Below are positions 43,541 to 55,500 of a stretch of 64,000 bases of DNA, in pieces; the stretch's first letter is position 1, and each line of letters starts with the position of its first letter. Below the pieces are notes generated by a model. It worked only from the letters and a program-made list of their open reading frames with translations, had not been told where the DNA came from and did not search any database. Position numbers and translations under genes: made by a program. The stretch is from contig CAVPGP010000001.1 of the NCBI GenBank assembly GCA_963704025.1, positions 62,001-126,000 on the forward strand, given 5' to 3'. Source of the stretch: CAVPGP01 sp963704025 (GTDB lineage Bacteria; Actinomycetota; Thermoleophilia; Gaiellales; Gaiellaceae).

Positions 43541-44746
43541 ATGTCCCAGCGCAAGCTGATCTGCCACGTGGTCGGCGCGCGGCCCAACTACATGAAGGTC
43601 GCGCCGATCTACGCGGCGCTCGAGCGCAACGACACGGTCGACCAGCGGCTGATCCACACGGGGCAGCACTACGACAGAAACGTGAGCGACGTCTTCTTCG
43701 ACGAGCTGCCGCTGCCGGCGCCCCATTTCCAGCTCGAAGTGGGCTCGGGCTCCCACGGCGCGCAGACCGCGCGCGCGCTGACGGAGCTCGAACGGGTGTT
43801 TCAGGAGCTCACCCCCGACCTCGTCGTCGTGCCCGGCGACATCAACTCGACGCTGGCCGGCGCCCTCGCGGCGACAAAGCTGCAGATCCCGGTCTGCCAT
43901 GTGGAGTCGGGCCTGCGCAGCTTCGACTGGTCGATGCCCGAGGAGCACAACCGCCGGCTCACGGATCACCTGTCGACGCTCCTGCTCACCCATTCCGAGG
44001 ACGCGAACGACAACCTTCGCACCGAGGGCGTGCCGGAGAGCCTCGTCCGCTTCGTCGGCAACACGATGATCGACACGCTGCTCGGCAACATCGAGAGCGC
44101 GCGCCGGATCGGCGCGTGGAGGGAGCTCGGCCTCGCCCAGCGGGGCTACGTGCTCGTGACGCTGCACCGGCCGGCGCTCGTCGACTCGCCGTCGCTCCTC
44201 TCCGAGACGATGAGCGCGCTGACCGACGTCTCCGCGTCGCTGCCGGTCGTCTTCCCGGTGCATCCGCGCACGCGCGCCCGCCTCGTCGAGAGCGGCTTCG
44301 AGGCGCCGCCCGGGCTGCTGCTCGCGCCGCCGCAGGCCTACACGCAGTTTCTGTCGCTCGAGGTCGGCGCAGCGGCGGTCGTCACGGACTCCGGCGGGGT
44401 CCAGGAGGAGACGACGGCCCTCGGCATCCCCTGCTTCACGCTTCGCGACAACACCGAGCGCCCGGTCACGATCACGCACGGCAGCAACGTCCTGCTCGGC
44501 CTCGCGCCCTCGCGGCTGCGCGAGATCCCCGAGCTCCTGGCCCAGCACCGCGTCGGCGTCGTGCCGCCGCTCTGGGACGGGATCGCAGGGCAGCGCGCGG
44601 CGGACGAGATCGAGCGGTCGCTCGAGGAGCTCGACCTGAGCGAGATCGACCGGCAGCGGCGCAAGAAGGTGGCCGCCCGGCAGATGGCCGGCGGCGCGGT
44701 GGCCACCGGGGCAGTCACGATCCCGCGCAGGCCGCCGGCGGAGTAG
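43541..44746 (+). CDS. wecB: UDP-N-acetylglucosamine 2-epimerase (non-hydrolysing)
   Basis: A 401-residue WecB-family enzyme making UDP-ManNAc from UDP-GlcNAc. VVGARPNYMKVAPIYAALE is the diagnostic N-terminus; LIHTGQHYDRNVSDVFF, VVVPGDINSTLAGALAATK, HVESGLRSFDWSMPEEHNRR, THSEDANDNL and VVTDSGGVQEETTALGIPC complete the active site. The basic C-terminal tail of about 25 residues is extra. ManNAc may be incorporated into the surface polymer made by this cluster. The next gene begins two bases after the stop. Confidence 0.95.
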   Translation: MSQRKLICHVVGARPNYMKVAPIYAALERNDTVDQRLIHTGQHYDRNVSDVFFDELPLPAPHFQLEVGSGSHGAQTARALTELERVFQELTPDLVVVPGDINSTLAGALAATKLQIPVCHVESGLRSFDWSMPEEHNRRLTDHLSTLLLTHSEDANDNLRTEGVPESLVRFVGNTMIDTLLGNIESARRIGAWRELGLAQRGYVLVTLHRPALVDSPSLLSETMSALTDVSASLPVVFPVHPRTRARLVESGFEAPPGLLLAPPQAYTQFLSLEVGAAAVVTDSGGVQEETTALGIPCFTLRDNTERPVTITHGSNVLLGLAPSRLREIPELLAQHRVGVVPPLWDGIAGQRAADEIERSLEELDLSEIDRQRRKKVAARQMAGGAVATGAVTIPRRPPAE

Positions 44747-44748
44747 AC

Positions 44749-46368
44749 GTGGTCTCGAGGCTCCTCACGCTCAAAGGCCCGAAGGACGCAGCCCCGAAGG
44801 ACGCAGCCTCGAAGGAAGCAGCCTCGAAGGACGCAGCCGTGGCGACCGAATCGGCTTCCACCGAGAGCGGCCGCGTGCGCGACACGGAGCTCGTCGCGGC
44901 GCTGCTCCGCTGGGGCCTCTTGGCGATGAGCGCCGTCACCTTCCTCTCGGCGATCCTGATCGCGGCGGCGCACATCTCCGACCGCTACAACGTCAACCAC
45001 GTCTCGGGCACCTGGCTGGCCCTGGCGAGCGACGCCCGCGCCGGCACGATCTACCGGCCGCTCTTCGAGAACGGCGTGTTCGGCGGCACGTGGTACATGC
45101 CGCTGCAGTTCGTCCTGCAGGCCGGGGCGTCCGCCGTCACGGGCGAGTACATCGTCTCGGGCAAGCTGCTCGCCTACGCGACCGCCATCGCGCTGCTGGC
45201 CGTAACGTACGTGCTGCTGCGCCGGGTCGGCTGCTCGCGGCTGATGGCGGCGGCGCTCGTCAGCACGGTTCTCCTCACCCCGGCCGGGCTCTTCGCGGCC
45301 ACGGCGATCCGCGGCGACTCGCTGCCGCTGCTGCTCCAGCTCGCGGCGGTCGGGCTCGTCGCCAACTCCACCTCGCGGCGGGCGATCCTCGTAGCCGGTG
45401 CGCTGTGCGCGCTCGCGATCATGGCGAAGCTCGCCGCCGTCTGGGCCCCGGTTGCGATCGTGATCTGGCTCTTCGTCCGCGAGCGGCGCCGGCTCGTCGA
45501 CTTCGTCGGCGTGTTCGCCGGGTCCCTGGTCGCGCTGCTGGCGGTGTTCGAGCTCGCGAGCGACGGGCGCATGTCCGACACGCTGCTGGCCGTCGGCGGC
45601 GCGGGGAACTCGGGCAGCTCGCCCGTGGCCTCTGTCTCGCGGATCTTCGATCTGCTCGTCCGGGACGCGGGGCCGATTTGGCTGCTACTGCCGTTCGCGT
45701 TGATGGCGATCGCACTCGCGGCAGGGGAGCGCCGGCTCAGCCTTTACCAGCTGGCGCTGCTCGCGCAGCTGCCGCTGCTCGTGATCGTCTTCTCCGACCC
45801 GGGCTCGGACTTCAACCACCTCGTCGACCTCACGGTCGTCACGGTGCTCGTCGTCGGCGAGCTCTGGGTCCGCTCGGGCGAGCACGGACGCGAGCTGACG
45901 GCACTCGGCGCTGCCATCGCGATCGCCCTGCTGCTCGGCGCCGCCGACGCGTATCGCCAGTCGCTCAAGTCCGAGGTCGCCGACGCGGCGAAGACGCTCG
46001 CCGGCCGCCAGGCCGACGCCTATCCGACCAACCCCCTCAAGGGCTACGTGAAGAAGAGCGACCGGATCCTCTCCGAGGACCCGATGGTGCCGCTCCTGCT
46101 CGGCCAGCGGCCGCTGCTGCTAGACGCCGTCTCCCTGCGACGGGTTGGTCTCGACCACCCGGAGTGGATCGAGAGCCTGCGCAGCCGAATCGCGGCCAAG
46201 AAGTTCAACGAGGTCGTGCTCGTCCATCCGATCGAGGACTCGTCCTGGTACGGCGAGCGCAACTTCGGGCCCGTGATCCGGGACGAGATCCGGCGCGACT
46301 ACCGGCTTGTCGCCAAGGTGTCCAACCGCCCGCTGGACTACTGGGTTTACGCGCCGCGCGGGTCGTGA
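44749..46368 (+). CDS. Polytopic membrane protein, GT-C-like
   Basis: A 539-residue protein with about ten transmembrane helices. After a cytoplasmic N-terminus carrying a KDAA/KEAA repeat (four 15-base units, 44780-44842), helix 1 is LLAMSAVTFLSAILIAA. Next is an extracytoplasmic loop with RPLFENGVFGGTWYMPLQF, as in GT-C glycosyltransferases where the catalytic Asp/Glu lies in the first loop. A C-terminal soluble domain (EVVLVHPIEDSSWYGERNFG) follows the last helix. Probably transfers a sugar from a polyprenyl donor, but a membrane scaffold is possible. It starts with GTG immediately after wecB. Confidence 0.75.
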   Translation: MVSRLLTLKGPKDAAPKDAASKEAASKDAAVATESASTESGRVRDTELVAALLRWGLLAMSAVTFLSAILIAAAHISDRYNVNHVSGTWLALASDARAGTIYRPLFENGVFGGTWYMPLQFVLQAGASAVTGEYIVSGKLLAYATAIALLAVTYVLLRRVGCSRLMAAALVSTVLLTPAGLFAATAIRGDSLPLLLQLAAVGLVANSTSRRAILVAGALCALAIMAKLAAVWAPVAIVIWLFVRERRRLVDFVGVFAGSLVALLAVFELASDGRMSDTLLAVGGAGNSGSSPVASVSRIFDLLVRDAGPIWLLLPFALMAIALAAGERRLSLYQLALLAQLPLLVIVFSDPGSDFNHLVDLTVVTVLVVGELWVRSGEHGRELTALGAAIAIALLLGAADAYRQSLKSEVADAAKTLAGRQADAYPTNPLKGYVKKSDRILSEDPMVPLLLGQRPLLLDAVSLRRVGLDHPEWIESLRSRIAAKKFNEVVLVHPIEDSSWYGERNFGPVIRDEIRRDYRLVAKVSNRPLDYWVYAPRGS

Positions 46369-46516
46369 ACGACGGTTTCCGCAGGTTTTTGGGGTCCGCT
46401 GCGGCCGATCCTCGCCGCACGCATAGGGCGATCCTCGACTTCGGGGCGTTGCCGGCCGGAAGGCGTCGGAGGGATAACTACTACAAGCACGGCGGGGGCG
46501 TCTCCGCCTGAACTCG

Positions 46517-49500
46517 ATGCTGCGACCTCTGCGCCAATTCCGAATCATGCTCTCGCGCCACCGGGCACGCGCGCTGCTGCTCGTCGTCGCCGTGCCGCTG
46601 GCGCTCGTCGTCGGCGCCGCGCAACGGGCCGAGGGCGCCGGCACGACACCCGACCAGGTCGGTCAGTGGAGCGCGCCCCTGAGCTGGCCGAATGTGGCCG
46701 TGCACGTGATGCTCGAGCCGAACGGGAAGATCCTCTCGATCGACGCGTGGGACGACGCACCCAACAAGGAGTACGTCTGGGATCCCGTCGGAGGGACGTT
46801 CACCCTCGCCGCCTATGCGAGGAACCTCTTCTGCGCCGGCCACACGCAGCTCGGCAACGGCAAGACGCTGATCGTCGGCGGCAACACGAGCGCGAACAAC
46901 GGGATCAAGGACACCACGATCTTCGACTCGACGAACAACTCGTGGACCCGCGGGCCGGACATGTCGGTCGGCCGCTGGTACCCCACGGCGACAGAGCTGC
47001 CCGACGGCCGAGTCTTCGTCTTCTCGGGCGACGCCATCGACGCAACAGGCCCTTCCGTCCCCCATGCGTTCAAGTCCTCGTCGGTCAGCTCGCTGCCGTC
47101 GGTCTACGACCCTGTCGCGAACGCCTGGCAGGACCTTCCGGCTGCGCGGCTGACGACGCCGCTCTATCCGTTCCTGTTCACGCTCACAGACGGGCGGATC
47201 ATCGACGTCGGCCCGGACACGGTCACCCGCACGATCAAGCCGGGGGTCTGGACGTGGCAGACGGTCGCGACGAGCTCGTTCGACGGCGGCAGCGCGGTCA
47301 TGTACCGGCCCGACAAGATCCTGAAGTCGGGCAACTACACGGACCCGGACTTCACGGGAGCCGACCTCTTCACGACCGGGAAGCAGACGGCGGTGCTGGA
47401 CATGACGCAGCCAAGCCCGACCTGGCGCGATACCGCCCCGATGGCGTTCGGGCGCGGCTACCACGTGCTGACGATGCTCCCGGACGGAAAGGTGCTCGTC
47501 ACCGGCGGCGAGGCCGCGTCCGACGGCCGCGACCTGACAAAGGCCGTCCTCCCGGCGGAGATGTGGGATCCGGCCACCGAGCAATGGACGACGATGGCCG
47601 CACAGGTCAACGGGCGCCTTTACCACTCGACGGCGCTGCTCCTGCCCGACGGGCGTGTGCTCGTGGCGGGAGGCGGGCAGGCGCCGGGTGGAGGCTCGAC
47701 GAACCAGCTCAACGGTGAGATCTACTCGCCGCCGTACCTCTTCAAAGGCCCGCGGCCGACGATCACGAGCGCCCCGGCCACCTTCGACTGGAGCGGCAGC
47801 TTCACGGTCTCGACGCCGAACGCGGCGCAGATCGCGTCCGTCGCGCTGATCAAGACGGGCGCGATGACGCACGCGATCAACATGAGCCAGCGCTACGTGC
47901 CGCTGAGCTTCACGGCGGGCACGAACTCGCTGACGGTGCAGGCGCCGGCCAACGCGAACATGGCGCCTCCGGGCTACTACATGCTCTGGATCGTCGACAC
48001 GAACGGCGTCCCGTCCGTCAGCTGGATGACCAAGACGTCCGGCGCCACCGATACAGACACGCAGGCGCCGACCGCGCCGACGTCTCCGAACGTGACGAGC
48101 GGCGCGGGCTTCGCGAACCTGACGTGGACGGCCTCCACCGACAATGTCGGCGTCGTCCGTTACAACGTACACCGCAGCACCACGGCCGGCTTCACACCGT
48201 CCGCGGCCAACCGCGTCGGCCAGCCGATCGGCACCACGTTCTCCGACACGGGCCTCGCGGCGGGCACCTACTTCTACAAGGTCACCGCCGAGGACGCGGC
48301 CGGGAATCTGTCGCCCGCCTCGACCGAGGTGTCGGCGACGGTGACGGCGGACACGCAGCCGCCCACGGTCTCGATCACCGCGCCTGCAAACGGAGCGACG
48401 GTGGCGACGACTGCGACCGTGTCGGCGAACGCATCCGACAACGGCACGGTCGCCGGGGTGCAGTTCAAGCTCGACGGCTCGAGCCTCAGCGCCGAGGACA
48501 CGACCAGCCCGTACTCGATCTCGTGGGACACCACCAATGCGACGAACGGCCCGCACACGCTGACCGCGGTCGCGCGCGACCTGGCCGGCAACGTGACCAC
48601 GTCGGCCGCGGTGAGCGTGACCGTGACGAACGCCGGCGGCACCGACGGCCTCGTGGCCGCCTACGGCTTCGACGAGGGCATCGGGACGACCACCGCCGAC
48701 CAGTCGGGGCACGGCAACACAGGCACCCTCTCGAACGCCACCTGGGCGGGCGGGACGGCCGGCAAGTTCGGCAATGCCCTCTCGTTCAACGGGACGAACG
48801 CCTTCGTCTCGGTCGCCGACTCCGCGTCGCTCGACCTGACGAACGCGATGACCGTCGAGGCCTGGGTCAAACCGACCTCGCTCGGCAGCTGGAACACCGT
48901 CGTCTTCAAGGAGCGGCCCAGCTACTACGCCTACGCGCTCTACGCCAACACCGGCACGAACCGGCCCTCGGCAAACGTCTTCACGAGTGTGGACAACGAC
49001 ACGCGCGGCACGGCGCAGCTGCCGCTGAACGCCTGGTCGCACCTCGCGATGACCTATGACGGCAACATGCTGACGCTCTACGTGAACGGCGTGCAGGCGG
49101 CGCAGCTGCTGGCCCCGGGCGCTGGCGTGACGTCGGCGAACCCGCTCAAGATCGGCGGCAATGCGATCTGGGGCGAGTACTTCTCGGGGTTGATCGACGA
49201 GGTGCACATCTACAACCGGACGCTGACGCTGGCTCAGGTCAATGCCGACATGACGCGCCCGGTGACGAACCCCGACACGAGCCCGCCGACGGCGCCCGGC
49301 ACGCTCACCGGCACGGGTGCACTGACGACCGCGCAGCTGAATTGGACACCTGCCACGGACGACGTCGGCGTGACGAAGTACGACGTGTACCGCGGCACGA
49401 CGGCCGGCTTCACGCCGACGACGGCGAACCGGATCGCGCAGCCGACGGGGACGAGCTACACCGACAACGTCGCCGCGGGCTCCTACTTCTACAAGGTGGC

Positions 49501-52500
49501 GGCGGAGGACGCGGCCGGGAACATCGGGCCGACGACGAACGAGGTCGCGGTCACGGTCGGCGACACGGTCGCGCCGGGCGCGCCCGGGACGCTGGCGGTC
49601 GCCGGCGGCGTCGGCAAGGCGACGCTGACCTGGGGCGCCGCGACCGACAACGTCGGCGTCGTCCGCTACGACGTCTACCGCGGCACGAGCACCGGCTTCA
49701 CCCCCTCGACCGCGAACCGGATCGGCCAGCCGGCCGGCACGAGCCTCGTCGACACCGTCGCGCCAGGCACCTATTTCTACCGGGTCGCAGCCGAGGACGC
49801 GGCCGGGAACATCGGGCCGGTGTCGAACGAGGGATCCGGCAGCGTGACCGCGGATACGACGGCGCCTTCCGCACCGGCCGGGCTGGCCGGGACCGTGGCC
49901 GGCGCGACGGTCAACCTCTCCTGGACTGCGTCGACCGACGACGTGGGCGTCGTCCGCTACAACGTCCACCGCGGGACGAGCTCGGGGTTCACGCCCTCCG
50001 CCGCCAACCGGATCGGCCAGCCGACCACCACGAGCTTCTCCGACACCGGGCTCGCGATCGGCACCTACTACTACAAGGTCACCGCCGAGGACGCCGCCGG
50101 CAACGTCGGCGCCGAGTCGAACCAGGCGACGGCCACCGTCGCGGACGCGACGCCGCCGAGCGCGCCCGGCACCGTGACGGCGGGCGTCGCCGGCAGCACG
50201 GTCAACCTCTCCTGGACGGCCGCGACCGACAACGTCGGCGTCCTCCGCTACAACGTCCACCGCGGCACCGTCTCCGACGTTCACACCCTCGACCGCGAAC
50301 AGACTCGGCCAGCCGGCCGGCACCAGCTTCTCCGACACGTCGGTCCCGCCGGGGAGCTACTTCTACAAGGTCACAGCCGAGGACGCGGCCGGCAACGTCG
50401 GCGCCGTCTCGAACACCGCCTCGGCCACCGTCGCCGACACGACGGCGCCGACGACGCCTGGCTCGTTCGCTGCGACCGGCGGCGCGGGCCAGGCGACGCT
50501 CAGCTGGACGGCCTCGACCGACAACGTCGGCGTCCTCCGCTACAACGTCCACCGCGCGACCACCTCCGGCTTCACGCCGATCGACGGCGAACCGGATCGC
50601 GCAGCCGACCGGAACGAGCTACACCGACACGGGCCTCTCGGCCGGCACCTACTACTACAAGGTCACCGCCGAGGACGCCGCCGGCAACCTCAGCGCCGCC
50701 TCCACCGAGAGCAGCGCCGCGGTCACAGCGCCGCCGACGGTCGGGCTCGTCGCCGCCTACGGCTTCGACGAGGGCGCAGGAACGACGACCGCCGACCAGT
50801 CCGGGACCGGCAACATCGGCACGCTCGCCAACACGGCCTGGGCCGGCGCCGGCAACGGCAAGTTCGGCAACGCGCTCTCCTTCAACGGCAGCAACAGCAC
50901 TCGTCAGCGCGGCCAACAGCGCCTCGCTCGAACCTGACGACGGGCATGACCCTGGAGGCGTGGGTGAAGCCGACCTCGCTCTCGAGCTGGAACACCGTCG
51001 TCTTCAAGGAGCGCACGGGCTACTACGGCTGGGCGCTCTACGCCAACACCGGCACCAACCGACCCTCCGCGAACAACTTCACGAGCGGCGACAACGACAT
51101 CCGCGGCACGGTGCAGGTGGCCGTGAACGCCTGGACGCACCTCACGGCGACCTACGACGGAGCGGTGCTCGCCCTCTACGTCAACGGCACGCAGGCCGCG
51201 ACCCTGCTCGCCAGCGGCGCCATGAACAGCGGCACCGGCTCGCTGCGCATCGGCGGCAACACGATCTGGGGCGAGTACTTCAACGGCCTGATCGACGAGG
51301 TTCGCGTCTACAACCGCGCCCTCTCTGCCGCCGAGATCGGCACGGACATGAACAGGGCGGTCACGTCGCCGGACGCCAGCCCGCCGACTGCGCCGGGAAC
51401 GCTCTCTGGCAGCGGCACTCTGACGACGCGCGCAGCTCTCCTGGGGCCCGGCGACCGACAACGTGGGCGTCGTCCGCTACGACGTCTATCGCGGTACGAC
51501 GGCCGGCTTCACGCCGACGACGGCGAACCGGATCGCGCAGCCGACGGGGACGAGCTACACCGACAACGTCGCCGCGGGCTCCTACTTCTACAAGGTCGCC
51601 GCGGAGGACGCGGCCGGGAACATCGGGCCGACGACGAACGAGGTCGCGGTCACGGTCGGCGACACGGTCGCGCCGGGCGCGCCCGGGACGCTGGCGGTCG
51701 CCGGCGGCGTCGGCAAGGCGACGCTGACCTGGGGCGCCGCGACCGACAACGTCGGCGTCGTCCGCTACGACGTCTACCGCGGCACGAGCACCGGCTTCAC
51801 CCCCTCGACCGCGAACCGGATCGGCCAGCCGACCGGGACCAGCCTCGTCGACACCGTCGCGCCGGGCACCTACTTCTACCGGGTCGCAGCCGAGGACGCG
51901 GCCGGGAACATCGGGCCGGTGTCGAACGAGGCGAGCGGCGTCGTCACGGTCGACACGACGCCGCCGTCGGCGCCGTCGTCCCTTGCCAGGACCGTTGCCG
52001 GCAGCACCGTCAACCTTTCGTGGACAGCCTCGACCGACGACGTGGGGGTCGTCCGCTACAACGTCCACCGCGGCACGAGCGCCGGCTTCACGGCCGACGC
52101 GACGAACCGGATCGGGCAGCCGACGGCGACGACGTTCTCCGACACCGGCCTCGCGATCGGCACCTACTACTACAAGGTCACCGCCGAGGACGCGGCGGGG
52201 AACCTGAGCGCCGTCTCGAACGAGGTCAGCGCCACGATTGCCGACGCGACGCCGCCGAGCGCGCCCGGCACGGTGAGCGCCGCGGTCGCAGGCAGCACCG
52301 TCAACCTCTCCTGGACGGCCGCCACCGACAACGTCGGCGTGCTCCGCTACAACGTCCACCGCGGCACCGTCTCCACGTTCACACCGTCGGCCGCGAACAG
52401 ACTCGGCCAGCCGACCGGCACCAGCTTCGCCGACACCTCGGTTCCGCCGGGAAGCTACTTCTACAAGGTCACCGCCGAGGACGCCGCCGGCAACGTCGGC

Positions 52501-55500
52501 CCCGTCTCGAACACGGCGAGCGCGACCGTCGCCGACACGACCGCGCCGACCGTCCCCACCGGCCTGTCGGCGACCGGCGGCGCCGGCCAGGCGACGCTCA
52601 ACTGGACGGCCTCGACCGACAATGTCGGCGTCCTCCGCTACAACCTCCACCGTGCCACCACCTCCGGCTTCACGCCGTCGACGGCGAACCGGATCGCGCA
52701 GCCGACCGGCACCTCCTACACGGACACCGGGCTCGCAGCCGGCACTTACTACTACAAGGTCACCGCCGAGGACGCCGCCGGCAACATCAGCGCCGCCTCC
52801 ACCGAGAGCAGCGCCGCGGTCACGGCGCCGCCGACGGTCGGGCTCGTCGCCGCCTACGGCTTCGACGAGGGCAGCGGCGCGACGACAGCGGACCAGTCCG
52901 GCAACGGGAACACCGGCACGCTCGCGAACACCGCCTGGGCGGGCGCCGGCACCGGCAAGTTCGGCAATGCGCTCTCCTTCAACGGCAGCACGAGCCTCGT
53001 CACGGCTGCGCACAGCGCCTCGCTCAATCTGACCACGGGAATGACGATCGAGGCCTGGGTCAAGCCGACGGCCTTCGCCAGCTGGAACACCGTCGTCTTC
53101 AAGGAGCGCACCGGCTACTACGGCTGGGCCCTCTACGCCAACACCGGCACCAACCGGCCGTCTGCGAACAACTTCACGAGCGGCGACAACGACATCCGCG
53201 GAACCGCACAGATCGCCGTGAACGCATGGACGCACCTTGCCGGCACCTACGACGGCACCGTGCTCGCGCCTCTACGTCAACGGCACGCAGGCCGCGACCC
53301 TGCTCGCCAGCGGCCCGATGATCAGCAGCACCGGCTCGCTGCGCATCGGCGGCAACACCATCTGGGGCGAGTACTTCAACGGCCTGATCGACGAGGTCCG
53401 CGTCTACAACCGCGCCCTCTCCGCCGCCGAGATCGGCACGGACATGAACAAGGCCGTCACTGCGCCCGACACGACGCCGCCGACGACGCCGACGAACTTC
53501 GTCCGCACCGGCGGCAGCTACACGACGATCGCCACCTCATGGACGGCCTCGACGGACGCCGTCGGCGTCACGCAGTACCGGCTCTACCGGAACGGCACGC
53601 AGGCCGGCACTGCGACCGGGACGACGTTCACCTTCACCGGCCTCACCTGCAGCACGAGCCACAACCTCGAGGTCGAGGCGGCCGACGCCGCGGGCAACGT
53701 CTCCGCACGCGCTCAGCTGACGGCGTCGACGGACGCCTGCGACACGACCGCTCCCACCGCGCCGGCGACGCTGACGGCGACCGGCACGATCGGCCAGGCG
53801 AGCCTCTCGTGGCCGGCGGCGACCGACGACGTGGGCGTCGTCCGCTACAACGTCCACCGCGGCACGAGCAGCGGCTTCACGCCCAGCGCCGCGAACCGGA
53901 TCGCGCAGCCGACGACGACCTCGTACGCCGACGCGGGCCTCGCGGCCGGAACCTACTACTACAAGGTCACAGCAGAGGACCTCGCTGGCAACATCGGCCC
54001 CGCGTCACCGGAGGCGAGCGCGGTCGTGACGGCCGACGCGAGCCCGCCGACGGCGCCGACCGGCCTCACCGCCACGGGCGGCTCGCAGCAGGCTGTCCTC
54101 TCCTGGACGGCCGCGACGGACAACGTGGGCGTCGTCCGCTACAACGTCCACCGCGCCACGAGCCCCGGGTTCACGCCGAGCACCGCGAACCGGATCGCGC
54201 AACCGACGACGAGCGGGTACACGGACACGGGTCTCCCGGCCGCGACGTACTACTACAAGGTGACGGCCCAGGACGCGACAGGCAACGTCGGCCCCGCCTC
54301 GAACGAGGCGAGCGCGGTCGTCACGAACCCGCCGCCCGTGGGCCTCGTCGCCGGCTACGGCTTCGACGAGGGCAGCGGCACGACCGCCACGGACTCCTCC
54401 GGACGCGGCAACAGCGGGACGCTCGCGAACGGCGCCGGCTGGGCGCTCGGCCGCTTCGGCACCGCGGCCACCCTCGACGGCGTCAACGACTGGGTCACCG
54501 TCCCCGACTCCGCCTCGCTCGACCTGTCGACCGCGATGACGCTCGAGGCCTGGGTGATGCCGACGGTGAGCACCGGCTGGCGCAGCGTCATCTTCAAGGA
54601 AGGCTCGAGCGACCTCGTCTACGGCATGTACGCGAGCACGAACGCGAACCGACCGACCGGCGAGGCCTCGATCGGCGGCAGCATCCGCTCCGCGGCAGGT
54701 ACCGCGCAGCTGCCTGCGAACACCTGGTCGCACATGGCGGTCACGTACGACGGCACCACCTTGAGGCTCTATGTCAACGGCGTGCAGGTCGGCACGCAGT
54801 CGATCTCCGGCAGCATCGCCGTCTCGGCGGGCGCCCTGCGGATCGGCGGCAACAACCTGTTCCCGGAGTGGTTCATGGGCCGGATCGACGAGGTGCGGAT
54901 CTACAACCGCGCGCTGACCGCCGGCGAGGTCCAGACCGACATGTCGCAAGAGCGTCGCGAACGACTCGACGCCGCCGACCGTCGGCGTCACGACGCCGGC
55001 CGCCGGCGCGACGGAGGTGCCGATCGGCGTGCAGCCGACCGCGAAGTTCAGCGAGCCGATCGACCCGACGACGCTGAGCGCCTTCGAGCTCCGCGACTCG
55101 GCGGGCACGCTCGTGCCGTCCACGGTCAGCTACGACGAGCTGACGGCGACCGCGACGCTCGTACCCTCGGTCGCGCTCACCTACGGGACGACGTACACCG
55201 CCACGATCAAGAGCGGCGCCTCGGGCCTGAAGGACCGCTCCGGCAACGCGCTCGCGACCGACAAGGTCTGGACGTTCAGCGCCGAGTCCGTGCCGCCGCC
55301 GATCCTCGTCATCGGCTCGACGACGAACAAGTTCACGCTCTACGCGACGGAGATCCTCCGCGCCGAGGGGCTGAACGACTTCACGACGCTCGACATCTCG
55401 CTCGTCTCGCCGTTCGTGCTCTCCTACTACAACGTCGCGATCCTCGGCGACACGACGCTGACGCCCACGCAGGTGACGACGCTGACGAACTGGGTCAACG

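Noticed and set aside
46420..46490. Possible cyclic-di-GMP (GEMM) riboswitch before the giant gene
   Set aside because: ACGCATAGGGCGATCC resembles the motif start, but the GNRA loop and the GGGACGCAAAGC core are absent, so the match is only partial.
46481..50338. Very long antisense open frame across the giant oxidase gene
   Set aside because: It is an Arg/Val/Gly-rich composition artefact of the repetitive GC-rich sense gene, with no conserved motif; the sense frame carries clear domains.
48060..54330. Repeated sequence suggesting a CRISPR array
   Set aside because: The repeats are coding FN3 units of about 285-290 bases without spacer pattern or cas genes.
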